A DNA stretch of 8,230 nt, from positions 34,844 to 43,073 of the forward strand of contig JAGWBF010000019.1 of the NCBI GenBank assembly GCA_021296025.1. The letters run 5' to 3'. Within the stretch, counting starts at the first letter, position 1; every line of letters starts with the position of its first letter. Positions 1 to 6,630 of this stretch are shown here, one piece after another. The stretch is from Dehalococcoidia bacterium (GTDB taxonomy: Bacteria; Chloroflexota; Dehalococcoidia; Lucifugimonadales; JAGWBF01). The translations under genes were made by a program, and so were the position numbers. The notes below the pieces were generated by a model. The model saw only the letters and a list, made by a program, of their open reading frames with translations, made no database searches and was not told the DNA's origin.

Positions 1-737
1 ACGTTGGCCGAGGCCGGGTCCATCGGGTCGTAGCCGGCCAGAGCGTTCATCACCAGGGCACAGTCCTCGACGGTGCGGCACATGGGGCCGGCATGGTCCA
101 GGGACCAGGCTAGAACGCTGATGCCGTAGCGGCTGATCCGGCCGTAAGTAGGCTTCAACCCGGCCAGCCCACACAAGGCGCTGGGTATGCGAATGGACCC
201 GCCGGTGTCCGAACCCATGGTTATGGTGCACTGCCCCGCCGCTGCTGCTGAGCCCGATCCGCCGCTGGAGCCCCCGGGTATCAGGTCAATGTTCCAGGGG
301 TTATGCATGTTGCCGTAGTCGGGGTTCTCCCCCGTAGGGCCAAAGGCGAACTGGTGCAGGTTCAGCTTGCCCATGAGGACCGCCCCCGCCCGACGAAAGC
401 GGTTGGCCACGGTGCAGTCGTAGTCGGGAACGAAATCGTCGAATATGCGTGAACCCGATGTGTTCCTGACTCCCCTGACGTAGTACAGGTCCTTCAGCCC
501 CAGGGGCACGCCGTGGAGGGGACTCCGGTATGTGCCAGCGCTCATCTCCAGCTCACACTGGCGGGCGGAGGCCCTGGCTTGGTCGGCCATGACCGTAATG
601 AAAGAGTTCAGGGCGGGTTCCAGGGCCTCGATCCTCTCCAAATGGGCCTCCACAACCTCCCGCGGGGAGACCTGCCTGGATCTGATGAGCGTTGAAAGCT
701 CGGCCGCGCTGCTGTAACAAATCTCTGTGTTGTCCAC
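1..737 (-). CDS. Amidase-signature family hydrolase, C-terminus cut by window edge
   Basis: This is the N-terminal ~245 residues of an amidase-signature (AS) enzyme, which hydrolyses carboxamides. The family triad is visible with its usual spacing: Lys82 in LGLKD, cis-Ser157 in GGSSGGSGSAAAAG and nucleophile Ser181 in DTGGSIRIPS. The intervals (75 and 24 residues) match GatA and FAAH. I chose the GTG start at 735-737 because AAGGAG lies 6 nt upstream. The region after the catalytic Lys reads KDLYYV rather than the KDNI of true GatA, and the preceding gene encodes a short GatC-like protein rather than full GatC. I therefore read this as a catabolic or detoxifying amidase rather than the tRNA amidotransferase subunit, but a GatA role cannot be excluded without the C-terminal half. 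It lies 42 nt after the GatC-like gene, with no terminator between, so it is probably the last or a later gene of an operon with the aldolase/dehydrogenase. Substrate unknown. Confidence 0.93.
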   Translation of the reverse strand, partial: MDNTEICYSSAAELSTLIRSRQVSPREVVEAHLERIEALEPALNSFITVMADQARASARQCELEMSAGTYRSPLHGVPLGLKDLYYVRGVRNTSGSRIFDDFVPDYDCTVANRFRRAGAVLMGKLNLHQFAFGPTGENPDYGNMHNPWNIDLIPGGSSGGSGSAAAAGQCTITMGSDTGGSIRIPSALCGLAGLKPTYGRISRYGISVLAWSLDHAGPMCRTVEDCALVMNALAGYDPMDPASAN

Positions 738-779
738 CTTCAGCTCCTTATCTCAACTGGGCTGGGAACAGCTACCCCC

Positions 780-977
780 TTAGTCTCTAGGCGGGAAGTA
801 GGCCGTCGCCGGCTCGACACCCTCCAGGTCCATATCCCTGAGGGGCTGCAGGGAGGCGACCAGCCCCCTGACGTAGGCAAACAGTTCGTCCATGTGGGCA
901 GTCTCCCCTACGTCCAGCCCGGCGGCTGCGGCCAGGCGGTCGAAGGTTTCCCGGTCCATTCCTTCTTGTGTAGTCAA
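780..977 (-). CDS. Short GatC-like protein, probable amidase partner
   Basis: A 65-residue soluble protein resembling the N-terminal two thirds of the Glu/Asp-tRNA amidotransferase C subunit. It has a helical first part (DRETFDRLAAAAGLDV), a second helix (MDELFAYVRGLVASLQPL) and the diagnostic tail DLEGVEPATAYFPPRD, which parallels the LDTEGVEP segment of GatC. True GatC is about 95 residues and continues past this point, so the extended C-terminal strap that wraps GatA is shortened. Similar small GatC-like proteins (for example AtzG beside the hydrolase AtzE) accompany amidases and stabilise them; I infer the same here from adjacency to the amidase gene. The start is TTG at 975-977, with AAGGAG 9 nt upstream. 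An in-frame ATG six codons further in (957-959) is the alternative, but its purine-rich stretch abuts the start codon. The gene sits 43 nt after the aldolase/dehydrogenase gene in the same direction. Confidence 0.8.
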   Translation of the reverse strand: MTTQEGMDRETFDRLAAAAGLDVGETAHMDELFAYVRGLVASLQPLRDMDLEGVEPATAYFPPRD

Positions 978-1020
978 AACGCATCTCTCCTTTCGAGAAC
1001 TCTCTTAGGCCAATGGTCTT

Positions 1021-3081
1021 CTATCTTGGGAAAGCATCCCGCACCCCCCCATCCACGGGGAGCATTGCGCCGGTGGTCTTGGATGACCGGGGGCCTGCCA
1101 GGAACAGGACGCTTTCGGCCACATCTTCGGCGGTTATGCTGGCTTGAAGGAGGTTCCGCTTGCGATAGAACTCCTCCAGCCCGTCCACAGGAATGCCGTG
1201 GGCTTCGGCCCGCTGCTCCCGCACTTCATCGGACCACAGGGCGGACCCCTGGAAGATGGCATCGGGATTCACTATGTTGCACCGGATGCCGTACTCGCCG
1301 TTCTCTATAGCCAGCACCTTGGCCATCTGGACCTCAGCCGCCTTGGATGCGCTGTAGGCCCCGAAGTCCTTGCCCGGGGATGGGACGTTCTTAGTACCGA
1401 CAAACACCAAGCTGCCTCCCAAGCCCTGTTCACGCATGATGGTCACAGCTTGTCGGGCAACCAGGAAGTGTCCCGTAGCGTTGATGTCCATAGCCCGCTG
1501 CCAGTCCTTGAGGGAGAGCTGGTCCAGGGCGCCCACGGGGGCGATGCCCGCGTTGGAGACCAGGATATCCAGCCCGCCGTAGGCAAGACACACCTGTTCA
1601 AAGGCTGCTTTCACCTCATCTTCGTCGGTCACATCCATGCGCAGACCTATGGCCCGGCCATCGCCATGGGCTTGGTTCAGCTCATCGGCAACGGCCTGGC
1701 AGGCCGCTTGGTCCAGGTCGGTGACCACCACATGGGCGCCCTCGGCCGCCAGCCGGACGGCGATAGCTTGGCCTATGCCGTGGGCGCTGCCGGTCACCAG
1801 GGCGATGTGGCGCTCCAACTCCTTCTCCGGAGGAGCGAGAGTCAGCTTGTACAGCTCCAGCGGCCAGTACTCGGCATCGAAAACGTCTCGTGGGCTGATG
1901 GAAGCGTACCCGCCTATGCCCTCCGCCGAGCCGATAATCTCGATGGTGTGGCGGTACATCTCCCCGGACACACGGGCGCTGTGGGCATCCCTGCCGGCGG
2001 ACCACATTCCCAAGCCGGGAACCAGGATGATCCGCGGATAGGGGTCCAGCATCGGGACGGATCCCTCGGAGTGGGCCTCATAGTAACGTGTGTAGCCGGC
2101 GACGTAATCGTCAGCGGCGGCCCGCAGCTTGGCTTGGATTGAGGCTGGCGCGTCGGAGGCGTCAACGCCGGCCCACAGGGGAGTGCCCTTGGTGCGGATT
2201 ACATGGTCAGGAGTTGCGGGGCCGATGGCGCTTAGCTCCTTGCCTCGGGCCGAGTCCACGAACTCCAGCACCGCCGGTGAGTCATCGTACCTGAGCACCA
2301 TCCTGCTGCTGCTCCCCACAAGGCCCCTCAGAGTAGGTGCAATTCGGGCAGCCACGCGACGCCTCTCGTCGTCATCCAAGGCTCGCCGTGCGCGTCCCCC
2401 AGAGGTTGACGCGCCTCGAAGGCCTTTGCGGACGTACTCCTCGGCCCTTGCAACCAGCTCGATGTGGGAATCGTAGGCGGCCCTGGGAGTATCGCCCCAT
2501 GTGATCAGACCGTGGTTGGACAGCACCACGCCCATAAGCTCCGGGTTACCTCGGGCCGCCTCGCCCACTCGCTTTGCCAGGGCAAAGCCCGGACGCAGGT
2601 ACTCCACCACGCCGACCGCGCCCTGGAAGGCATCCTCCAGCACCCGGCTGGCGGACGCGTTATTAGTCAGGGCAATTACCGCATCGGCATGGGAGTGCAC
2701 GATGCTTTTGTGGGGGAGGAAGGCGTGGAGCAGGGTCTCGATGGACGGCCTGGGCGAACGCGGGTCCAGCATGCATCGCCCCAGGTAGGCCACCATCTCC
2801 TCGTCGGACATGGACTCCCGCTCAAACAGGGGGAGGATGTCATCCAGCCTGAGGGCGGGGAAGTCGCCTGTCGAGCAGGACTTCATGTCGGAGCCGCTGG
2901 CCTTGATGCGCATCACGGAGATTGGACTGCCCCGGAAGTCCGCCTCGGTGACCTTCAGGGATGTGTTGCCTCCGCCCCACAGCACGAGGCCGGGGTCCGC
3001 CCCCAGCAGGCGGCTCTGGTAGACCAGCAGCTCCAGGTCGGAAAGGCCATCGGCTTCCTCGTCAGACCAGCGGTTCTGCAT
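1021..3081 (-). CDS. Bifunctional class II aldolase / short-chain dehydrogenase (RhaD type)
   Basis: A 686-residue fusion enzyme, full length for the family annotated as bifunctional rhamnulose-1-phosphate aldolase/short-chain dehydrogenase. Residues ~15-220 form a class II aldolase domain: substrate loop GGGNTS (36-41), metal ligands His129 and His131 in VHSHAD, and His190 in SNHG. Residues ~425-684 form an SDR domain: TGSAHGIG nucleotide loop (430-437), Asp455 after strand 2 (favours NAD over NADP), NAG (510-512), and YSASK with Tyr576 and Lys580. Known family members cleave a sugar-1-phosphate to DHAP and lactaldehyde, then oxidise the aldehyde. The specific sugar here cannot be read from sequence. 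The position of the catalytic Ser, 13 residues before Tyr576, holds Thr563 (VGTKN), an unusual substitution. ATG start with GAAAGG about 5 nt upstream. It is probably the first gene of an operon with the GatC-like and amidase genes. Confidence 0.93.
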   Translation of the reverse strand: MQNRWSDEEADGLSDLELLVYQSRLLGADPGLVLWGGGNTSLKVTEADFRGSPISVMRIKASGSDMKSCSTGDFPALRLDDILPLFERESMSDEEMVAYLGRCMLDPRSPRPSIETLLHAFLPHKSIVHSHADAVIALTNNASASRVLEDAFQGAVGVVEYLRPGFALAKRVGEAARGNPELMGVVLSNHGLITWGDTPRAAYDSHIELVARAEEYVRKGLRGASTSGGRARRALDDDERRRVAARIAPTLRGLVGSSSRMVLRYDDSPAVLEFVDSARGKELSAIGPATPDHVIRTKGTPLWAGVDASDAPASIQAKLRAAADDYVAGYTRYYEAHSEGSVPMLDPYPRIILVPGLGMWSAGRDAHSARVSGEMYRHTIEIIGSAEGIGGYASISPRDVFDAEYWPLELYKLTLAPPEKELERHIALVTGSAHGIGQAIAVRLAAEGAHVVVTDLDQAACQAVADELNQAHGDGRAIGLRMDVTDEDEVKAAFEQVCLAYGGLDILVSNAGIAPVGALDQLSLKDWQRAMDINATGHFLVARQAVTIMREQGLGGSLVFVGTKNVPSPGKDFGAYSASKAAEVQMAKVLAIENGEYGIRCNIVNPDAIFQGSALWSDEVREQRAEAHGIPVDGLEEFYRKRNLLQASITAEDVAESVLFLAGPRSSKTTGAMLPVDGGVRDAFPR

Positions 3082-3115
3082 CAGCGCCTTTCATGCCACT
3101 CTTCTTCAACCTTAT

Positions 3116-3242
3116 CGTCATACCGGCGAGGGCCGGTATCCAGGACGGAGGTCTGCCGGCCAGCAGATAGGTTAATTCATCACAGTGGGAAACCTGTACC
3201 CGACCCCGGGTTTCCTAGATTGCGGCCTCCGCCGCAATGACG
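3116..3242. repeat. REP-like paired-hairpin element (BIME/MITE-like)
   Basis: This intergenic element of 127 bp has ends that form an imperfect inverted repeat of 29 bases, starting CGTCAT and ending ATGACG. Each end contains its own hairpin: ACCGGC-GAGG-GCCGGT (3120-3135) and TTGCGGC-CTCC-GCCGCAA (3220-3237, read on the plus strand). The stems of the two hairpins differ in sequence but pairing is kept within each. The layout matches extragenic palindromic elements of the form GTCAT-hairpin-TATCCAGG found in many genomes. It lies between the LsrF-like gene (transcribed into it) and the aldolase/dehydrogenase gene. It could affect mRNA stability or termination; no T-run follows, so it is not a classic terminator. 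Confidence 0.7.
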
Positions 3243-3317
3243 GTGCGGCCTTTCGCCAAAACGCCCACCTTCTAGGCATTGCATCCCCCGATAACCCGGG
3301 CTCCATGTTGGTCCCCA

Positions 3318-4112
3318 TCACCGTACGCCGGTCTTGGCGCTCTGGTACAGCTCGTCGGCCTCCTCTGCCGTGCCGCCCTCGTGGACGATGTAACGGATGG
3401 CCCGGATCATCGCCACGGGCGCTTCGTTCTGCCAGATGTTGCGTCCCAGGTTCACCCCGATGGCGCCCCTGACCATACCGTCGTGCACGAAGTCGAACAC
3501 CTCTCGCTCCGTGTCCACCTGGGGCCCCCCGGCCATGATGACCGGGACGGGGCAGCCATCAACCACCTTGTCGAACTCCTCGCACCAGTAGGTCTTCACT
3601 ACCTTGGCCCCCAGCTCGGCGGCGATGCGGCAGCACAGGCCCAGGTAGCGGGCATCCCGTTTCTCCAGCTCCCGACCCACAGCAGTCACCGCCATCACGG
3701 GGATGCCGTACCGCTCCCCCTCGCTGACCAATGAAGACAGGTTCAGGAGGTTCTCCTTTTCGTAGTCGGAGCCGATGAACACGGAAATGCCCACCGCCGA
3801 AGCGTTAAGCCGGATCGCCTCCTCCATGGATGTGGTGATGCCCTCGTTGGCCAGGTTGTCGCCCACCATGCTGGTCCCGCCGGACACCCTAAGGACGATG
3901 GGCTTGGACTTGGCGGGAACGATGCAGGAGCGCAGGACGCCCCGGGTCACGAAGACGGCGTCCGAGTAGGGAAGCAGGGGTTCCAGGGTGTTCCAGGGGT
4001 TCTCCAGGTTCCTGGTGGGACCCTGGAAATAGCCGTGATCGATGGGCATGAACAAACATCGGCCATCGGAAGGAATCACCTGAGCCAGCCGGTTCTCCAT
4101 TCCCCAGTCCAT
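3318..4112 (-). CDS. LsrF-like class I aldolase / phosphooxypentanedione thiolase family
   Basis: A 264-residue (beta/alpha)8-barrel enzyme of the DeoC/FbaB/LsrF family. It aligns almost end to end with E. coli LsrF from that protein's ALDWGM motif onward: MDWGMENRLAQV, IDHGYFQGPT (24-33), TRGVLRS (56-62), YIGS-like FIGSDYE (112-118), AVTAVG (141-146) and GRNIWQ (223-228). The Schiff-base lysine is Lys173 in VVKTYW, equivalent to Lys203 of LsrF, and GGP (195-197) is the phosphate-binding turn. LsrF transfers an acetyl group from the phosphorylated AI-2 product to CoA. No other lsr genes are visible here, so the substrate is likely another phosphorylated ketose or dione; related aldolases and ADH-synthase-like enzymes share this fold. 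The protein lacks the ~30-residue N-terminal extension of E. coli LsrF. An AGGGGG tract lies 10 nt before the chosen ATG; an in-frame CTG directly precedes it. The gene stands apart from both neighbours and seems to be its own unit. Confidence 0.88.
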   Translation of the reverse strand: MDWGMENRLAQVIPSDGRCLFMPIDHGYFQGPTRNLENPWNTLEPLLPYSDAVFVTRGVLRSCIVPAKSKPIVLRVSGGTSMVGDNLANEGITTSMEEAIRLNASAVGISVFIGSDYEKENLLNLSSLVSEGERYGIPVMAVTAVGRELEKRDARYLGLCCRIAAELGAKVVKTYWCEEFDKVVDGCPVPVIMAGGPQVDTEREVFDFVHDGMVRGAIGVNLGRNIWQNEAPVAMIRAIRYIVHEGGTAEEADELYQSAKTGVR

Positions 4113-4188
4113 CAGTGCAGCACCCCCTGTCTGTGATATGGCCCAAGTATATCAGCAGGCCAGTGGCGTGTCTTGGGGACCTTCTTCA

Positions 4189-4222
4189 CCTCCCCAATGA
4201 GGGGAGGGTGTGAGTGCACACC
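4189..4222. repeat. Two adjacent perfect hairpins between transcription units
   Basis: Two back-to-back stem-loops that share one base. CCTCCCC-aatga-GGGGAGG (4189-4207) has a 7-bp perfect stem, and GGTGTG-AGTG-CACACC (4207-4222) has a 6-bp perfect stem. They lie just after the stop of the DUF4325 gene (4230) on the minus strand and before the LsrF-like gene. They could act as a transcript 3' end structure for the STAS-ATPase cassette, but neither is followed by a T-run on the minus strand, so intrinsic termination is not established. Confidence 0.5.
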
Positions 4223-4229
4223 TAGTCGC

Positions 4230-4568
4230 TTATTCTGGAAACCCTAGGCGCCATGAACCCTTTTCATTCTCCACAATCCACAAGCCGTGGGCTCTAGCTA
4301 TAGCCTCATGAACAGACGATAGTTCTGCGGGCGGGTTGACTATTTCCATGTCCAATTCTCGCCCTTGTCTTCTCGCTATCTCACCTATGGAGTGCAGCAG
4401 CTCGTCAAAGAACGAAGGGGTAAATCCGTAAATCCCTTCAAAGTCCAAGGCCAACGGTGCCTCAGGACCATGCAACGCTTCCTCCACTCCCGTTCCGACT
4501 TTCCGGGCAGTCGTCCGCGTAACGAGGACCTTGTATTCAACCATATCTGAAATGCCTATCATAGCCAT
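4230..4568 (-). CDS. STAS-like DUF4325 protein, partner of the upstream ATPase
   Basis: A small soluble protein of 112 residues from the ATG at 4566-4568. The pattern matches the STAS-like DUF4325 domain: an ARKVGTGVEEAL helix after a short N-terminal strand, a core strand-turn LALDFEGIYGFTPSFFDELL (39-58), then EIVNPP (75-80) and a final helix with SVHEAIARAHG. The domain resembles anti-sigma-factor antagonists in which a phosphorylatable Ser/Thr sits at the start of a helix; Ser52 and Thr50 in GFTPSFF occupy that region. The ATG is 11 nt past the stop of the ATPase gene and preceded by AGGCGG, so the two are very likely co-translated. A longer reading from GTG at 4632-4634 would add 22 residues and overlap the ATPase gene by 55 nt; it has no convincing ribosome site and adds sequence outside the domain. 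Specific function unknown. Confidence 0.72.
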   Translation of the reverse strand: MAMIGISDMVEYKVLVTRTTARKVGTGVEEALHGPEAPLALDFEGIYGFTPSFFDELLHSIGEIARRQGRELDMEIVNPPAELSSVHEAIARAHGLWIVENEKGSWRLGFPE

Positions 4569-4579
4569 ACGTCCGCCTA

Positions 4580-5434
4580 TCAACAGGGAATCGAAGCGTA
4601 TGCCAGGGTGCCAGGAAATAATTTGGTCCGCCACGCCCGACTCTGAAGTTCTTCCTCGATACGAAGGGCTCCTATACCAGAGTGTATCAGGAGTTGCCTC
4701 TGGGCCTTTCGCACCTCTTCAGCAACACCGAATAGGCCCATTCCTCTGGTCGGATCTTGGGTTCCACTCACACGTTCCTGCATAGCCAACTCTATCGCTA
4801 CCCAGTCATATGGTACCCGCGCCCGCAACCCAGGGTTCTGTTCAAGAGAGCGCCTAATCCCTATTCCACCATCGGCTACCGCGCATATAAACCGACGGAC
4901 CTTGACCGACTCATGGTACTGGATATAGCCGAAGGCTCCAACATTCGATTCCGAATGCTGGACCGCATTAAGTGCTAACTCAGAGAAAGTGTCGGCCACT
5001 ACTGGGTGAATGTTGGGAGCGCCAAGTCCGGAATCAATCAGTTCGAGAACTACATCATTGGCGACTTTCTCGACACTGCTTTCGGATTCAAAATCAGTCA
5101 ACGGCAAAATAAGCCTTGCCTGGTCCCCAACAGGAACATTCCTGTCATCGACTTCCACACCATTCTTCTTCAGGACGCCAAAGATTCCAAGAGATTGGAG
5201 ATATATGCACACCCTCATGTTCTCCGGTACGAGCAGGGTGCACTGGGCTCCCTTCCCCTTGGCCGACAATAAATAAATAAGGCACCACATCACGGCCGAA
5301 GATTCGACGAATTCACAGCGACGCAGATCGATCTCGACGCTGGATTCTTTGAACTCCGGGAATCGGGGGTCTGGAATCGCGAATCCCTTAAGATTACCCG
5401 GGTGTTTGAATCTAGGTGAAGGTACTAATCTCAA
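4580..5434 (-). CDS. STAS-like domain fused to GHKL (HATPase) ATP-binding domain
   Basis: A 284-residue soluble two-domain protein. Residues ~18-100 look STAS-like: EIDLRRCEFVESSAVMW strand-loop-helix, then CTLLVPENMRVCIYL and a SLGIFGVL helix. Residues ~125-270 form a histidine-kinase-type ATPase with an N-box FSELALNAVQHS (Glu152, Asn156, His160), a G1 box DGGIGI (188-193) and a G2 box RGMGLFGV (230-237), so ATP binding should be intact. There is no dimerisation/phosphoacceptor His domain and no membrane segment, so this is not a conventional sensor kinase. It is closer to anti-sigma/SpoIIAB-like ATPases. The only start that covers the whole STAS part is TTG at 5432-5434; a stop lies six codons upstream and no clear ribosome site is seen. 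The next in-frame ATG would cut into the STAS domain (residue 49). It forms a two-gene cassette with the DUF4325 gene. Base composition is more A+T-rich than the aldolase genes. Confidence 0.82.
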   Translation of the reverse strand: MRLVPSPRFKHPGNLKGFAIPDPRFPEFKESSVEIDLRRCEFVESSAVMWCLIYLLSAKGKGAQCTLLVPENMRVCIYLQSLGIFGVLKKNGVEVDDRNVPVGDQARLILPLTDFESESSVEKVANDVVLELIDSGLGAPNIHPVVADTFSELALNAVQHSESNVGAFGYIQYHESVKVRRFICAVADGGIGIRRSLEQNPGLRARVPYDWVAIELAMQERVSGTQDPTRGMGLFGVAEEVRKAQRQLLIHSGIGALRIEEELQSRAWRTKLFPGTLAYASIPC

Positions 5435-5489
5435 AAGAAGGAACTCTCAGGAAATGCATTCTCGTCGGCCCTTCCGCAGGCATCGAGTT

Positions 5490-5539
5490 TTTGAGGGCTA
5501 CTCAACAGCGATGATATCATCTCAACCGGGTGCCTCAAA
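5490..5539. promoter_or_regulatory. Nested inverted repeats upstream of the STAS-ATPase gene
   Basis: Within the 132-nt gap between the DUF192 lipoprotein gene and the STAS-ATPase gene lies a perfect 12-bp palindrome GATGATATCATC (5510-5521). It is flanked by CTCAAC copies at 5501-5506 and 5521-5526 (direct repeats). An outer pair TTTGAGG/CCTCAAA (5490-5496 and 5533-5539), extended by one C-G pair across a one-base bulge, encloses it. Position and symmetry fit an operator for the cassette or a 3' structure of the lipoprotein mRNA. I see no good -35/-10 pair, so a promoter is not claimed. Confidence 0.4.
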
Positions 5540-5566
5540 GTGGACTGCATCCAAGGCAGGCCAGAG

Positions 5567-6325
5567 CTAGGGGTAGTTATCGAATTCCACCACCATGCCG
5601 GGCGCCAGACCCAGCTCGGCGGCGATTCCGGCGTTGACCTCCACAGCGTACAGCGCGGGCGAGGCGGAGCGGTATAGGGTGAGCTGTCCGGTGGGCACTC
5701 CCGGCTGGGGCACCATGGTATGGATATTGACGATGCGGCGCTCCCGGTCCAGGAACAGGATGTCCAGAGGTATCAGGGTCTCCTTCATCCAGAAGGACAA
5801 GTTCGACTCCTGGGCATAGACGAACAGCATGCCGCCATCGGGCGCCAGGAAGCCTCGGTTGGAAAGCCCGCGCCGGCGCTCAGCAGGAGTTATGGCCAGC
5901 TCCAGGGTGAAGGTCCGCCCGCCGATGGTCGCGTGCACCGTCCCCTCAGGAGCGGGTGCAGTGGGCGGGGTCGTGGCGGTCGGCTCAGGCGTGGGGGTTG
6001 GAACCGATGTAGCTGTCGGCACAAGGGTCGCTGTAGGAACGGTTGTGGCCGTTGGCCTCGGAGTCGCAGTGGGACTCGGCGTGGCTGTAGGCGTGGGAGT
6101 CAGGACGAGAGTCGGAGCAAGTGTGGGCAGAGATGTTGCCGTAGGAGTAGCAGGAATTGGGAGGGCAGTCCCTGTCGGTTCTACTGCACCCCCCGTAGGC
6201 CCTGCGTCATTCATGCCGCCCGGTCCGCAACCGGAGACAACAACGATCAAGACAGCCGCAGCCATGGCTAGGCCTGCAAGAGTGCGCATCAGTCGAAGGG
6301 CCTTGCGACGAACAAAGGGCGGCAT
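5567..6325 (-). CDS. DUF192 lipoprotein with Thr/Pro-rich tether
   Basis: A 252-residue secreted lipoprotein in three parts. Residues 1-33 are a lipoprotein signal: basic RRKALRLMR, hydrophobic LAGLAMAAAVLIVVV, and lipobox VSGC with Cys33 as the lipidated residue. Residues ~45-127 are a low-complexity tether built from PTAT/TPTP-like units, as seen in many Chloroflexota surface proteins. Residues ~129-252 are a DUF192 domain with RRRGLSNRGFL, GGMLFVY, SFWMKETLIPLDILFLD and a closing PGMVVEFDN. DUF192 proteins are small beta-rich extracytoplasmic proteins with no settled function. I used ATG 6323-6325; a TTG codon directly before it and an in-frame ATG 12 codons in (MRTLAG) are alternatives, all leaving the signal usable. 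No strong ribosome site is visible. The gene stands alone, 77 nt after the DUF2283 gene, and is probably unrelated to its neighbours functionally. Confidence 0.92.
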   Translation of the reverse strand: MPPFVRRKALRLMRTLAGLAMAAAVLIVVVSGCGPGGMNDAGPTGGAVEPTGTALPIPATPTATSLPTLAPTLVLTPTPTATPSPTATPRPTATTVPTATLVPTATSVPTPTPEPTATTPPTAPAPEGTVHATIGGRTFTLELAITPAERRRGLSNRGFLAPDGGMLFVYAQESNLSFWMKETLIPLDILFLDRERRIVNIHTMVPQPGVPTGQLTLYRSASPALYAVEVNAGIAAELGLAPGMVVEFDNYP

Positions 6326-6402
6326 CAATGGTCTATCTGTGCTGAATCATGAGTTGGAGTTACCTGCAACACCCTGGAATTAGTAAGGAGGGAAACCAGA
6401 CC

Positions 6403-6630
6403 TTAACGCTGGCTGGCGCGAAGGATGGTGAGTCCAACGACCTCGTCGCCATCATACCGGACAATGATATCGTCGTCGGTTAGCTCGCTGTCTGTGGCCC
6501 TGCTAGGATCCTTGAACTGGACGTACAGGACATCGCCCTCTTCATCATAGGAAGCGGACACATAGCTACCCGGAGATTGCCTCACGACGGACACCAACGC
6601 CAGGTACTCTTTGGGGTCCTTCAGGGCCAT
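6403..6630 (-). CDS. DUF2283 family protein, putative antitoxin
   Basis: A 75-residue acidic protein with the DUF2283 pattern: YDEEGDVLYVQF (28-39), a short turn, and DDIIVRYDGDEVVGLTIL (53-70). The family is small, beta-rich and common next to toxin-like genes; no biochemical function is generally established. Its ATG (6628-6630) overlaps the last codons and stop of the upstream gene by 10 nt, so translation is probably coupled. The two-gene arrangement and sizes (100 and 75 residues) are those of a reverse-order toxin-antitoxin operon, toxin first. An antitoxin role is inference from that arrangement alone. The N-terminal 25 residues, before the core, could be the part that contacts a partner. 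Confidence 0.85.
   Translation of the reverse strand: MALKDPKEYLALVSVVRQSPGSYVSASYDEEGDVLYVQFKDPSRATDSELTDDDIIVRYDGDEVVGLTILRASQR

Noticed and set aside
1144..2142. Long plus-strand open frame (332 codons)
   Set aside because: It lies antisense inside the aldolase/dehydrogenase gene, whose protein has clear motifs throughout; the plus-strand translation shows no domain pattern.
2464..3240. Plus-strand frame of 258 codons spanning into the intergenic region
   Set aside because: Antisense to the aldolase domain for most of its length and passes through the REP-like element; no recognisable protein features.
4569..4634. Longer N-terminus for the DUF4325 protein from GTG at 4634
   Set aside because: It would overlap the ATPase gene by 55 nt and has no ribosome site, while the ATG at 4568 has AGGCGG upstream and follows the ATPase stop closely. 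Kept only as an alternative.
5950..6180. Tandem repeat or CRISPR-like region
   Set aside because: The short irregular repetition encodes the Thr/Pro tether in frame; there are no regular repeats and spacers.
5829..6383. Plus-strand frame with VAVG-type repeats
   Set aside because: The repeats are the antisense reading of the PTAT tether of the DUF192 lipoprotein; no ribosome site or domain supports it.
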